Assembly (NCBI RefSeq): GCF_008065375.1
Contig: NZ_VJYI01000004.1
Coordinates: forward strand, 558,001-622,000
Direction of reading: 5' to 3'
DNA: 64,000 nucleotides
Source of the DNA: Nonomuraea sp. SYSU D8015
GTDB lineage: Bacteria; Actinomycetota; Actinomycetes; Streptosporangiales; Streptosporangiaceae
The position numbers and the translations under genes are program-made. Below, piece after piece: positions 53,757 through 61,841 of the stretch; within the stretch, counting starts at the first letter, position 1, and each line of letters starts with the position of its first letter. The notes under the pieces are model-generated. The model ran no database searches and was not told the origin of the DNA. It worked only from the letters and a program-made list of their open reading frames with translations.

Positions 53757-54689
53757 ATGAATGATCTCCTCGCGGCGTGCAGTAGTCAGCTGAGCACATG
53801 GGCGTCTGCGTTCGCCCGTGAGCGCCGGCTGCCCGACCAAGCACTGCGGCTACGGCCGCCACTGAACATGGACGAGGCCAACGGGCTGGCCCTCGCTCGT
53901 GGCGCTGGCCTAGTGGAGATACAGCCCGATGGAGTATTCCGGCTCGCAGGCGCCGCGCGGAACAAGGGGCCCTACAACCTGTTCTCGCAAGGCCCGGCCC
54001 CCTCACTCAACCGCGAATACTTGGTACAGATCACGGCGTTCGCCGAGCTGGTGGTCGAGCACCGCTGGCCAGCGCGGCGGGTGGCATTCGAGTACGACGC
54101 ACTGGATCTGGCGACCCTTGACAGCAGCGGACGACCAGTGGTGGTGGCCGAGGCCAAGCGCGACACCGCGTCGCTGGACCTCATGATCGCCGAAATGCGT
54201 GCCGCAACGGCGCGCCAGGTCACGGCACCGGCGAACACGACACAGCGGAAGATCGCCGCGCTGTCGAGGCTTGGCGCCAAGGTGTTCTGGGCAGTGGCAC
54301 CCGGCGTACGACGCGCCTTCAATATCGAGATCGACCAGGACGGTGTGCCGCAACTCATTCCTCGCGAGGCACCCTTGGCAGGGCCACGCACGGACCTGGA
54401 CTGCCCGGTGTGTGGATCCGAGGAGGACGTGCGAGGTAGCCGACTGCCTGATGGACGCATCCGCCTGGTGTGCACCGCCTGTGACCATCGCTGGTCGCGG
54501 ACACCCCGAAATCCCTGCCGACGGTGCGGATCTGCGGATGTCGAAATCGGCACCTACCAGGGCTGGGCCTACGACGACCCAGACGCCGCTGCTGACGACA
54601 CCTCGGCACCATGGCACTACGTCGACTGGGACGTCTACCGTTGCCATAGGTGCCACCACGTCTGGCAAGCAGGCCGCCGTGCCGACTGA
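53757..54689 (+). CDS. PD-(D/E)xK nuclease-like protein with C-terminal zinc ribbons
   Basis: The 310-residue protein opens with a helical region. A restriction-endonuclease-like core follows, in which VAFEYDALDLATLDSSGRPVVVAEAKRD gives the E, D and ExK-type acidic/Lys pattern. Two zinc-ribbon segments come next (CPVCGSEED ... CTACDHRW and CRRCGSADVE ... CHRCHHVW). The nuclease core plus zinc ribbons suggests a DNA-binding nuclease. ATG 53757 has GGAG five bases upstream; the longer open frame from 53448 is not family-like. The next start lies 11 bases inside its 3' end. Exact family unknown. Confidence 0.75.
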   Translation: MNDLLAACSSQLSTWASAFARERRLPDQALRLRPPLNMDEANGLALARGAGLVEIQPDGVFRLAGAARNKGPYNLFSQGPAPSLNREYLVQITAFAELVVEHRWPARRVAFEYDALDLATLDSSGRPVVVAEAKRDTASLDLMIAEMRAATARQVTAPANTTQRKIAALSRLGAKVFWAVAPGVRRAFNIEIDQDGVPQLIPREAPLAGPRTDLDCPVCGSEEDVRGSRLPDGRIRLVCTACDHRWSRTPRNPCRRCGSADVEIGTYQGWAYDDPDAAADDTSAPWHYVDWDVYRCHRCHHVWQAGRRAD

Positions 54690-55632
54690 GGGTGGGCGGG
54701 CCGACTGGGCCAAGCTCACCGCATTCCTGTCCACCCAATCCGAAGATGAGGTGAGCCTCTCCTGGAGCGAACTGGGCCGGATCGTCGGTACGATTCCGGC
54801 CTCGGCGATCCGCCACCATCCGCAGTGGTGGCACGGCGACCGTTCCCACACCCGTGCTTGGCGTGCCGCCGGCTACACCCTCGTACGGGTGGAGCCAGGG
54901 CGAGCGGTCATCTTTCGCCGCAGCAGCCCGATCCGGCCGTCCAGCCTCACGGCGCCGCGACAATCAGCGACGCCGACCGCGACCACGCCCACCCGCAGCA
55001 CGCGGATCTTGCAACAGATCATGCCCCGCGACGCGTTACTCGTGATCCCCTGCTCGAAACGCAAACGTGAAGGCGGCGAGGCTTGGACCGGACGTGCGCC
55101 GCAATGGCCATCTGCACTTGTCTCGGCCCGCGAACGCAATAGGGAGGCGGCCCGCGTGGACGTACGCCACGTGCTCCCCGCCTGGCGCCGCTACTCCGGG
55201 GAGTTCTACACGGCCGCCCAGGATGCTCTCACCAGTGCCGTAACCGAGAACGCGCCGCTCGTCATCCTCAGCGGCGGTTATGGCCTGCTGCGCGTCGACG
55301 AACCGATCGGCACATACAACAAGATCATGCATTTGGCGGATTGGCCGCGGGGCCTGCTGGAAGACCTCTTGATCGCAGAGGCCCGCCACGCTGGCGTGCC
55401 GACCGTCGTGGCCTTCGCTGCGGCCAGCACCGACTATGCGCGGCTGCTACGACACGCGCCCTGGCAGCGCGCCGGCCTTACCGGACTCCTGGTCACCGTC
55501 ACCGGCATGGCCCAGGGCGGGATCGCCATACGAGAGACACCACGTCGGCTCGGCCAGGCTTTCGCCTGCTTTTGGATGCGGAGTCCCGCCCAGCACTATC
55601 CAGCGAGCATCACCGTGGAGCACCTGACATGA
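54679..55632 (+). CDS. DUF7662 + DUF6884-like (YaaA/CSxxK) two-domain protein
   Basis: The 317-residue protein has two modules. The N-terminal ~75 residues (VSLSWSELGRIVGTIPASAIRHHPQWWHGDRSHTRAWRAAGYTLVRVE) match DUF7662, a small possibly DNA-reading module. After a Thr/Pro-rich linker the C-terminal half (LLVIPCSKRKREGGEAW, WRRYSGEFYTAAQDAL, VILSGGYGLLRVDEPIGTYNKIM) resembles DUF6884/YaaA-type proteins with the conserved CSK. Relatives are tied to nucleic-acid modification or DNA damage, not firmly assigned. The GTG start overlaps the nuclease gene, and the stop overlaps the next ATG (ATGA). Confidence 0.75.
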   Translation: MPTEGGRADWAKLTAFLSTQSEDEVSLSWSELGRIVGTIPASAIRHHPQWWHGDRSHTRAWRAAGYTLVRVEPGRAVIFRRSSPIRPSSLTAPRQSATPTATTPTRSTRILQQIMPRDALLVIPCSKRKREGGEAWTGRAPQWPSALVSARERNREAARVDVRHVLPAWRRYSGEFYTAAQDALTSAVTENAPLVILSGGYGLLRVDEPIGTYNKIMHLADWPRGLLEDLLIAEARHAGVPTVVAFAAASTDYARLLRHAPWQRAGLTGLLVTVTGMAQGGIAIRETPRRLGQAFACFWMRSPAQHYPASITVEHLT

Positions 55633-56336
55633 ACCACGTCGCAGCACAACGCCAACAAGACACCGACCAGTTCTACTCCCTCCTTGACGCGCTCGCTGAG
55701 CAGATCGGTGGGGCACGCCGCCTCTTCAACTGTTCTGCGACCAGCGGCTGGCCACAGCGCGGCGTGTATTTCTTCTTCGAAAACGGCGAGACCCGCACCG
55801 ACGGAAATCGGCCCCGCGTCGTGCGGGTGGGCACCCACGCGCTGACCGCGACCTCACGCACCACCCTGTGGACCAGACTCGCTCAACACCGCGGCCCCAT
55901 CGACGGAACCAATCCACGCGGCGGCAACCAACGCGGCTCGATATTCCGCCGCCATGTCGGCACCGCGCTTCTTGCCACCGGCCACTGGCCCTCCGAGATA
56001 GCGCAATCCTGGCCGAAGAACCACGTGACCTCCCAGCAACGACAAGCCGAACGCCCCCTCGAACTCGCGGTCACCGCCCAGATCGCCGCCATGCCGCTGC
56101 TCTGGCTCGACGTACCGGACCGAGACCAACGCAGCACCATCGAAGCAAACGCCATCGCACTCCTATCTCAGCGCACCGGAGCGGTCGACCCACCCTCCCC
56201 TGGCTGGCTCGGCCTGCACGCCGCCAACCCCAAAGTACGCACCTCCGGACTATGGAACAGCAACCACGTCGACGACCGCTACGACCCATCCTTCCTCGAC
56301 GACATTGCCCTCTGCATGAAATCGCATCCGAGGTGA
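55629..56336 (+). CDS. GIY-YIG-like nuclease domain protein
   Basis: The 235-residue protein has the pattern GVYFFFENGETRTDG, PRVVRVGTHALTATSRTTLWTRLAQHRG and the later GNQRGSIFRRHVG. This fits the GIY-YIG core with the first motif as GVY-FFF and RVGTH as the second. A C-terminal helical region follows. In such proteins the tyrosine and arginine drive single-strand cleavage. ATG 55629 overlaps the preceding stop by four bases. It is the third gene of a nuclease operon, so the product probably acts with the preceding two. Confidence 0.7.
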   Translation: MNHVAAQRQQDTDQFYSLLDALAEQIGGARRLFNCSATSGWPQRGVYFFFENGETRTDGNRPRVVRVGTHALTATSRTTLWTRLAQHRGPIDGTNPRGGNQRGSIFRRHVGTALLATGHWPSEIAQSWPKNHVTSQQRQAERPLELAVTAQIAAMPLLWLDVPDRDQRSTIEANAIALLSQRTGAVDPPSPGWLGLHAANPKVRTSGLWNSNHVDDRYDPSFLDDIALCMKSHPR

Positions 56337-56858
56337 TCGCCCTGGCGGAATGACCGCACGCGGGCTAACAGTGGTCTCGGTTCTGGTCTCATTCGGCACT
56401 TCGGCTTCGGGACAATCGATGTGACCTCCCGATCACCGCTTCAGGAGTCACACCTCCCGTGCCACTCCCTCGTCGGGCCTGCTGTCCGGGCGCGTGGCAG
56501 CCAAGTTGGGGGCATCTTGACCCATGAATAACGCCAATGCTCACCTACAGCGTAGGCTTCCCCATTCCACCACGCCGCTTCCAGTGCTAGGCAGCCCTGG
56601 CGGCTCTGCGCCGACAGCAACGTCCTTCTGAGCTGTACGCCATCAAGCCTACTGTTTGCCACTCGAGGCCAAATCTTTGACGCAGCCCGATCTCACTGCT
56701 CTTACTCAGGCAGATGTATGCCCGTCCAGTTGCCCATACCAAAAGCCTGCGTCGAGCCGCGAGGGCAACCGGCTATCTCCCCGACCTCTACTATCTATCT
56801 GTGTATCCAAAAGGTTCATCGTCATAAACGGCCGAATAAAGACAATCGCCCTTTATTG
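56337..56858. other. AT-richer spacer downstream of the nuclease operon
   Basis: These 522 bases are visibly less GC-rich than the rest of the window, especially after 56650. No gene, repeat or terminator is clear. The drop in GC continues through the next minus-strand gene and marks imported DNA. Confidence 0.5.
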
Positions 56859-57647
56859 CTATTCCAGTATGAAATTGGAAATACCCAATAATGCATCACC
56901 AACATCCAGCGTAAATGCCGTCAAATATGCATCGTCAACTCCAGCGCGTTCCCCCTCCTCCATCAAGGGAAGCCCAGTGACTTCGCACAACCAGGACACG
57001 AGCTCCTCACTAGTTATTCTCCTCGGATCGTTCAACCCCGCAAGAAAAAGTAGCACGAATCCCGCACATTCTCGAGAGTCCACGCCTACCTTGAAATACC
57101 AAAGCCACCAGGAAAACCGTTTTTGAAAGGTCCGCAGATAGGTTCGCACCTCCGGAATGTCGTAGAGCCCACGAGAGTCGATGCTGTAATCATCGAAGGA
57201 CAGCTCGACACTTCGCACGTTCTCCATCGGATGCACCCTTAACCCTCCAAGAAATTGTTCGATTCGTGAAAAGTCAAGAGACTCAACCTCTCTGCGCTTC
57301 ACCCTGAAATAGTGATCACGGTTTCCGGAAATCCGGGGCTGGCCCTCTTCATATGCATCTCTCTGGTCATTCTCGGAATAATCATCAGCGACTATGAGGC
57401 CTCGCTGTCGGAATTCCGGTATCCCAGTAGTGTTTACGAGGGTATCGATAATGAACTGGCGAGCACCATCCTCACAGATCAAACCCGAAGGGAAGAACCC
57501 TACCAAATTCATTTCTCCTGCTTTGAACATGATCTGCTTCAGGCATTGCATAGCACATAGTTCGAATGCCAACTTGTAGGCTAGCGACTCGGAAATGAAC
57601 ACCGAATCGTGGAAACTTTCCCCACTTGCCACGAGAGGTGCGTACAC
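56859..57647 (-). CDS. Hypothetical protein of low GC content
   Basis: The 262-residue cytoplasmic protein has no recognised domain. Features seen are ISESLAYKLAFELCAMQCLKQI near the start, RVKRREVESLDFSRIEQFLGGL in the middle, and RTFQKRFSWWLWYFKVGVDS later. Its DNA is visibly AT-richer than that of its neighbours and its codon third positions are mixed, which indicates recent transfer. GTG 57647 was taken but lacks a clear ribosome-binding site, and the start could be further downstream. Its 5' end overlaps the divergent NucA/NucB gene start by 53 bases. Confidence 0.55.
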   Translation of the reverse strand: MYAPLVASGESFHDSVFISESLAYKLAFELCAMQCLKQIMFKAGEMNLVGFFPSGLICEDGARQFIIDTLVNTTGIPEFRQRGLIVADDYSENDQRDAYEEGQPRISGNRDHYFRVKRREVESLDFSRIEQFLGGLRVHPMENVRSVELSFDDYSIDSRGLYDIPEVRTYLRTFQKRFSWWLWYFKVGVDSRECAGFVLLFLAGLNDPRRITSEELVSWLCEVTGLPLMEEGERAGVDDAYLTAFTLDVGDALLGISNFILE

Positions 57648-58545
57648 CGCAGGCGTCTGGGGAGGCGACCGACTTACTGCCTGCTCATATTGGGGCTGGA
57701 CTTACACTATTCGCCAGGGATCCACTGAGATCGGCAGCGCGGATGTCGTCATCTGGAATATGCTGCGCAACCACAACGCACAGAACAAGATCATCTGGCA
57801 GTCGTGGGCTGGCGCGTTCGATGTCACGGGAGCAGCCGAGTTCATTAGGCTTGCCATGGCACCAGGCTGTGATGGCCCATGCACCATGTACACTGCCCCG
57901 TTGCCGCCGACGGAACTTCCGGAAGACCCCTCGCCGGACGAGTGGCTCGCCATCCAATTCGAAGGCAATGCCACCGGTTTCACTGGAGTCCCTGCCGGAA
58001 CTGTCCAGGACGGCATTTCCCCGTTCATCGACATCGCTATGGCTACACCCGCCGCGGCACACGATCCGGAAGAAGACCAGATGTGGCTCGATCCGGGGGA
58101 GTGGGACATCCGCTGTGACTACCTCGCCGCAGGTGGAGACGCTCCACACTACGGATGCGTTTTCCAGAATTTCTGGCCCGAACACGTCGTCGTGTGGGCA
58201 GAGCTTCCTGGGCACGCCGAGGTCATCACGGCTGGCCAGAGCGGTGGGGCGCCAGGCGCACCAGGCGACGCCCCTCTCACACGGCTTATGGACGAGACGC
58301 TGAAGAAGAAGAACGGCACAGAGGCGTGCAAGATGTGGCCGTCTCCGCGTCCCCCAGGCGAGGAGTGTGACGAATACCCATTCCGCTCAACGTGGCAAGG
58401 TGCCCACACTGGCGACCCTGACCTCACCTTCTCGGATCTCATCCCAGAAACCGAAAACCAAGACGGGGGAGAACAGTTGGCCTGGTTCTATCGATACCAT
58501 CGAGTCATTGAGAAAGACCCATTCCTCGTCGACGTCGAAGCATAG
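57595..58545 (+). CDS. NucA/NucB-domain DNase, N-terminally truncated
   Basis: The 316-residue protein ends in the NucA/NucB deoxyribonuclease domain: ACKMWPSPRPPGEECDEYPFRSTWQGAHTG and the ENQDGGEQLAWFYRYHRVIEKDPFLV pattern. The middle part (GDRLTACSYWGWTYTI, PHYGCVFQNFWPEHVV) fits the region preceding that domain in secreted actinobacterial nucleases. The in-frame TAG about 15 bases before ATG 57595 removes any secretion signal, so the 5' part of the gene is missing. The break coincides with the start of the AT-rich divergent gene. It may be a toxin remnant or a cytoplasmic derivative. Confidence 0.75.
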   Translation: MNTESWKLSPLATRGAYTAGVWGGDRLTACSYWGWTYTIRQGSTEIGSADVVIWNMLRNHNAQNKIIWQSWAGAFDVTGAAEFIRLAMAPGCDGPCTMYTAPLPPTELPEDPSPDEWLAIQFEGNATGFTGVPAGTVQDGISPFIDIAMATPAAAHDPEEDQMWLDPGEWDIRCDYLAAGGDAPHYGCVFQNFWPEHVVVWAELPGHAEVITAGQSGGAPGAPGDAPLTRLMDETLKKKNGTEACKMWPSPRPPGEECDEYPFRSTWQGAHTGDPDLTFSDLIPETENQDGGEQLAWFYRYHRVIEKDPFLVDVEA

Positions 58546-58606
58546 CCTATTCGACGTCAACGCTTCGTCCGATGCCGACCTCCACATCCTCGCCTAGGAT
58601 TCCCAC

Positions 58607-59188
58607 ATGAGCGACAACGCATCGGTGGCGGCCACCGCCAAGGTGTTCGTTTCCTACAACACGATCCTCATCAAGGCCCTGGGCGAGGTGGACTACACCG
58701 ATCCTCCCAGTTATGCCCCTAACGGACTGGTGGCTGCTCACCTGGACGCCGCTGCGATTTTCACCGGGGTGCATACCGGCTACGTGACCGTCACAGTGCA
58801 GACCACCACTTCCGCACCCCGTCTAGAGGGCGTGCGGAAATGGGCCGACGTGGAGGAGGTGGTGTTCCCCACCTCCATCGGGGACATGCGCCTGTTCGGC
58901 TTCATGGGCGACACCCCTCCGCCAGATCTTCCTTCACTCACCCCACAGGGGCCTGGGGTCTACACGCTGCGGCTGCATGCTTCGACTCGCCCCCGTATCG
59001 GCACCCCCGAAACTGACGAGCCGGTCGAGGAATACCTCGTCTGCGCGTGGCCGCTCGCGCTCGGTCGAGATGCAGCCATCGAGGCGGCAGAGGACCTAAC
59101 CAACCTGACGAGTGCGAATGTTCGCGCTTACAGGGAACGACTCCACTCTGCCAGTCCCGGCCGTACCAACCGTTCCCCAAGGCGCTGA
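58607..59188 (+). CDS. Hypothetical protein, possible immunity partner of the NucA/NucB DNase
   Basis: The 193-residue protein has no recognised domain. It contains VFVSYNTILIKALGEVDYTDPP, LDAAAIFTGVHTGYVTVTVQTT, KWADVEEVVFPTS and GVYTLRLHASTRPRIG, a beta-rich soluble pattern seen in small actinobacterial accessory proteins. It starts 61 bases after the nuclease gene in the same direction, the position of many immunity genes. That role is only inferred. Its 3' end is overlapped by the antisense pseudogene. Confidence 0.55.
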   Translation: MSDNASVAATAKVFVSYNTILIKALGEVDYTDPPSYAPNGLVAAHLDAAAIFTGVHTGYVTVTVQTTTSAPRLEGVRKWADVEEVVFPTSIGDMRLFGFMGDTPPPDLPSLTPQGPGVYTLRLHASTRPRIGTPETDEPVEEYLVCAWPLALGRDAAIEAAEDLTNLTSANVRAYRERLHSASPGRTNRSPRR

Positions 59189-60071
59189 TCAGGTGAAGCA
59201 CCTGAGTCCACGGGATTGGTGAACCAGTTGGACCTGTTCGCGACCGCAGCAGCCGTTAACGAGCATGCTGAGCACTTGGCTCCCCGCCCAGTAACGGCTC
59301 CTGGCCACCCTTCGGCGAGGCCCGCTGCCCGGGCGCGTTCGGAGTTCCATTCGCGCTCGGCGATCAGGCGCAGGGCCTCGTCGACGAGGGGACCGTCGAG
59401 GCCTGTCGTGGCGACCGCGAGATCGGCGGCATAGGCGATGACTTCTGGCAGGATGCCCTCGGCGGGATCGGCGACGATGGCCGCGAGCCGCGCATCCCCG
59501 CCCACTGCAGCCCTCATGCCTGCGTCCAGCCTGAGCGGCGGCCGCCTCTGGACGGGTGCGGGCGTGAAGGCAAGATGCGGTCGGGCCAGCCAGGCGCGGT
59601 CCAAGCGGAGACCTGAGAGTTCCTCCCCAGGGCGAGCGCAGCGGCCAGCCAGTCCCGCCGCCATTCGTCCTCGCTCACCTGGTGGACCAGGCCCGTTCTG
59701 CGCCTTCGAGGTCCAGAGGATCGAAGACGCTGACGATCTCACCCGCGCGCGCGTAGGAGACGGCGACGTCGTGGTTGACGGTCCACCGGAGGCTGTAGAC
59801 CTCCTGGCCCGCGCTTAGGACCCTGCTCGCTCGTGCCATGGTGGGTGAACGGCTCCATGAGGAGCGTCCAGTCGCCGTAACGCGCGGCGAGCACGTCCTC
59901 GGCGGATCCCTCGTCGATCAGGTCGGTCCAGGTTTCCTCCGACGCCTCGGCCGGATCGGCACCCAACGCGTGGATGAGCTGTTCCAGGTCGTCGGTCCTG
60001 ATCCAGATGAGGCACGCCTGTTCGGGGAGGTAGGAGTGCGCGTCTGTGTAGGCGTCGAAATACTGGCTCAT
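59128..60071 (-). pseudogene. DUF6461-like gene broken by three frameshifts
   Basis: Fragments of one protein lie in changing frames. The first part (MSQYFDAYTDAHSYLPEQACLIWIRTDDLEQLIHALG ... YGDWTLLMEPFTHHGTSE) continues in another frame with SRVLSAGQEVYSLRWTVNHDVAVSYARAGEIVSVFDPLDLEGAERAW. VSEDEWRRDWLAAALAL follows in a third, and EELSGLRLDRAWLARPHLAF onward in a further frame. Changes lie near 59830, 59680 and 59626, each consistent with a single-base loss. The family is often tied to accessory loci; the role is unknown. Confidence 0.75.
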
Positions 60072-60564
60072 CGTTCTGCTCCAGTCTTCCGGTATGGGGT
60101 GGGGCGGTGTGTCGCCGCCCCACCCATCATCTTCCGGGAGGAACGGTCCGCCCGGTGGTGACGATGAGCGGTAAGGGCTCCGACCGAATCAACGTGGCCG
60201 GCGTTGCGGCCTTCGGGATAGCGAGTGGTCGCATCTGTTCCACTGACCCTGGCTGGACTACCGAGATCTGGTCGTGGCCACCCACCACCAGTGACACTTC
60301 GCGATCTTGCTGGCTGAGGTCGCATAGGGGCGGCCACCACGTGATCATTCGGAGTTTGTGAAGACATCTGAAGATCGCGTGATGGCCGTGGCCGATACTG
60401 TAGACCCTGCCAGCTGGGCCCCGGTCGCGGTGCCGCCGAGTGGATCGGTGACCCGGGCCGGCAGCGTCGGTGTCAACGATGGTCGTCAGGGTCGTTGATC
60501 CGTACGCGACGCCATAGAGTCGCCTGAAGTCCGGCGGTGTGTGTTGTGGCCGGCCACAAGGAAA
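60072..60564. other. Intergenic region with dispersed repeat copy
   Basis: No supported gene lies in these 493 bases. The distal end contains the second copy of the 39-bp dispersed repeat (60523-60561), directly after the stop of the minus-strand DUF418 gene. The rest shows no clear feature. Confidence 0.5.
60523..60561. repeat. 39-bp dispersed repeat, copy 2 (inverted)
   Basis: It matches the reverse complement of 40146-40184 with one mismatch and also carries TTGTGGCCGGCCACAA (60544-60559). It ends three bases before the end of the DUF418 gene, so it could act as its terminator hairpin. Confidence 0.95.
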
Positions 60565-61740
60565 TCACAGGGACGGTCTGCGATAGACGAGGCGCCGCAG
60601 CACGACCTCGGCGGGCCCCCGCCGGCCCGCGCGTTCGAGGGCGTAGGCGGCGAAGACGGTCACCAGCCAGACCCCGGTGGCGAACAGCGCCATCGTGCTG
60701 CTCGTCATCAGCGCGCCGAGCCCGAGCCCCCAGGCGGCCAGCAGCGGCGCGAAGATCAGCGAGTGGGTGAGGTAGCACGACAGTGAACGCTTCCCGACCG
60801 CGCACAGCGCGACGACGGGACGGCATCGGTGCAGGCGGCGCGGGAGCCGGTGGGCGATCAGGCCGAACATCGCGGCGTATCCCAATCCACCGGCCAGGCC
60901 CGTCGCCGCGTGCAGCAGAAATAACGCCGCTTCGCCTGCGCCACCCGGGGTGAGGACCAACGGCAGCGCCCCGAGCCAACCGATGGCGATCCCGCCGGCC
61001 GCCGTCCAGCCCAGGAGACGGAGGTGGTTGCCCGGCTCCTCCAGCACCCGGCGCCGTGCGGCCCAGATGCCCGCCAGCATCGCGATCGGCGCGGTGAGAA
61101 GGGCGACGGTGAGGGAGATGACGCCCAGCCAGAAGAGCAACCGGACCGGCACGGAGGCCCAATAGCTCCTCTCGCCGGTGCCGGCCGCTGACACGGTGTC
61201 CTGCGGGGTGTCCTCGGCGAGCAGGGTCAGCTCTCCCGCGGCCATCTGGGCGCCGGCCACCATCAAGGCGAGGAACACGACGCCGATGCCGCACCACACC
61301 AGGAGGGTGCGGTCGCCGCGTCGCAGGAACAGCCGGCTCAAGACCAGGGTGAGCAGCCCCCATGCGCCCAGGACGTCAGTGGACAGCAGCAGCGCTGCGT
61401 GGCCGAGACCGAAGACCATCATCCACAGTCCCCGCCGGCGGAGCAGGGCGGCTCCCGCTCGCGGAGAGGCCCCGGCTTCGAGCTGACGACGGTACAGCTG
61501 CACCATGCCGTAGCCGATCAGGAACGCGAACATCGGGTAGACCCGCATGTCCAGGACGACGCCCATGACCGTGGTGACGACCCGGTCCACCGTGGATCTC
61601 TGGCTCTCCGCCAGGAGGAAGAACCCGGTGTTGGACAAGACGATCAGGAGCAGCATGCACCCGCGGGCGAGATCGGGCGCTATGGCCCGTTCGCCGGCGC
61701 GTGCCGGGCCACGGACCTTGGACGGGGCGACTTCAGGCAT
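60565..61740 (-). CDS. DUF418 family membrane protein (YeiB-like)
   Basis: The 391-residue protein has about ten membrane helices, with the N-terminal heparan-acyltransferase-like start (IAPDLARGCMLLLIVLSNTGFFLL), PMFAFLIGYGMVQLYRR, and the C-terminal DUF418 block (KRSLSCYLTHSLIFAPLLAAWGLGLG). Its function is unknown. ATG 61740 has GGGAGGG upstream; the longer upstream frame overlaps the operator. It diverges from a TetR gene and is most likely its regulatory target. Confidence 0.9.
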   Translation of the reverse strand: MPEVAPSKVRGPARAGERAIAPDLARGCMLLLIVLSNTGFFLLAESQRSTVDRVVTTVMGVVLDMRVYPMFAFLIGYGMVQLYRRQLEAGASPRAGAALLRRRGLWMMVFGLGHAALLLSTDVLGAWGLLTLVLSRLFLRRGDRTLLVWCGIGVVFLALMVAGAQMAAGELTLLAEDTPQDTVSAAGTGERSYWASVPVRLLFWLGVISLTVALLTAPIAMLAGIWAARRRVLEEPGNHLRLLGWTAAGGIAIGWLGALPLVLTPGGAGEAALFLLHAATGLAGGLGYAAMFGLIAHRLPRRLHRCRPVVALCAVGKRSLSCYLTHSLIFAPLLAAWGLGLGALMTSSTMALFATGVWLVTVFAAYALERAGRRGPAEVVLRRLVYRRPSL

Positions 61741-61758
61741 GCATCCCTCCCGAAGGCT

Positions 61759-61804
61759 ACTTCGTATGGTGTACGGAGATGCTATTTCGTACACCATACG
61801 AAGT
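61759..61804. promoter_or_regulatory. Perfect 17-bp inverted repeat operator for the TetR regulator
   Basis: ACTTCGTATGGTGTACG (61759-61775) and its exact reverse complement (61788-61804) flank a 12-bp spacer. Each arm itself contains an imperfect palindrome CGTATGGTGTACG, so each may bind one TetR dimer, covering both divergent promoters. Confidence 0.9.
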
Positions 61805-61841
61805 TCTAGGATGGGGATCAAGCCCCGATCAGTGAGGAACG

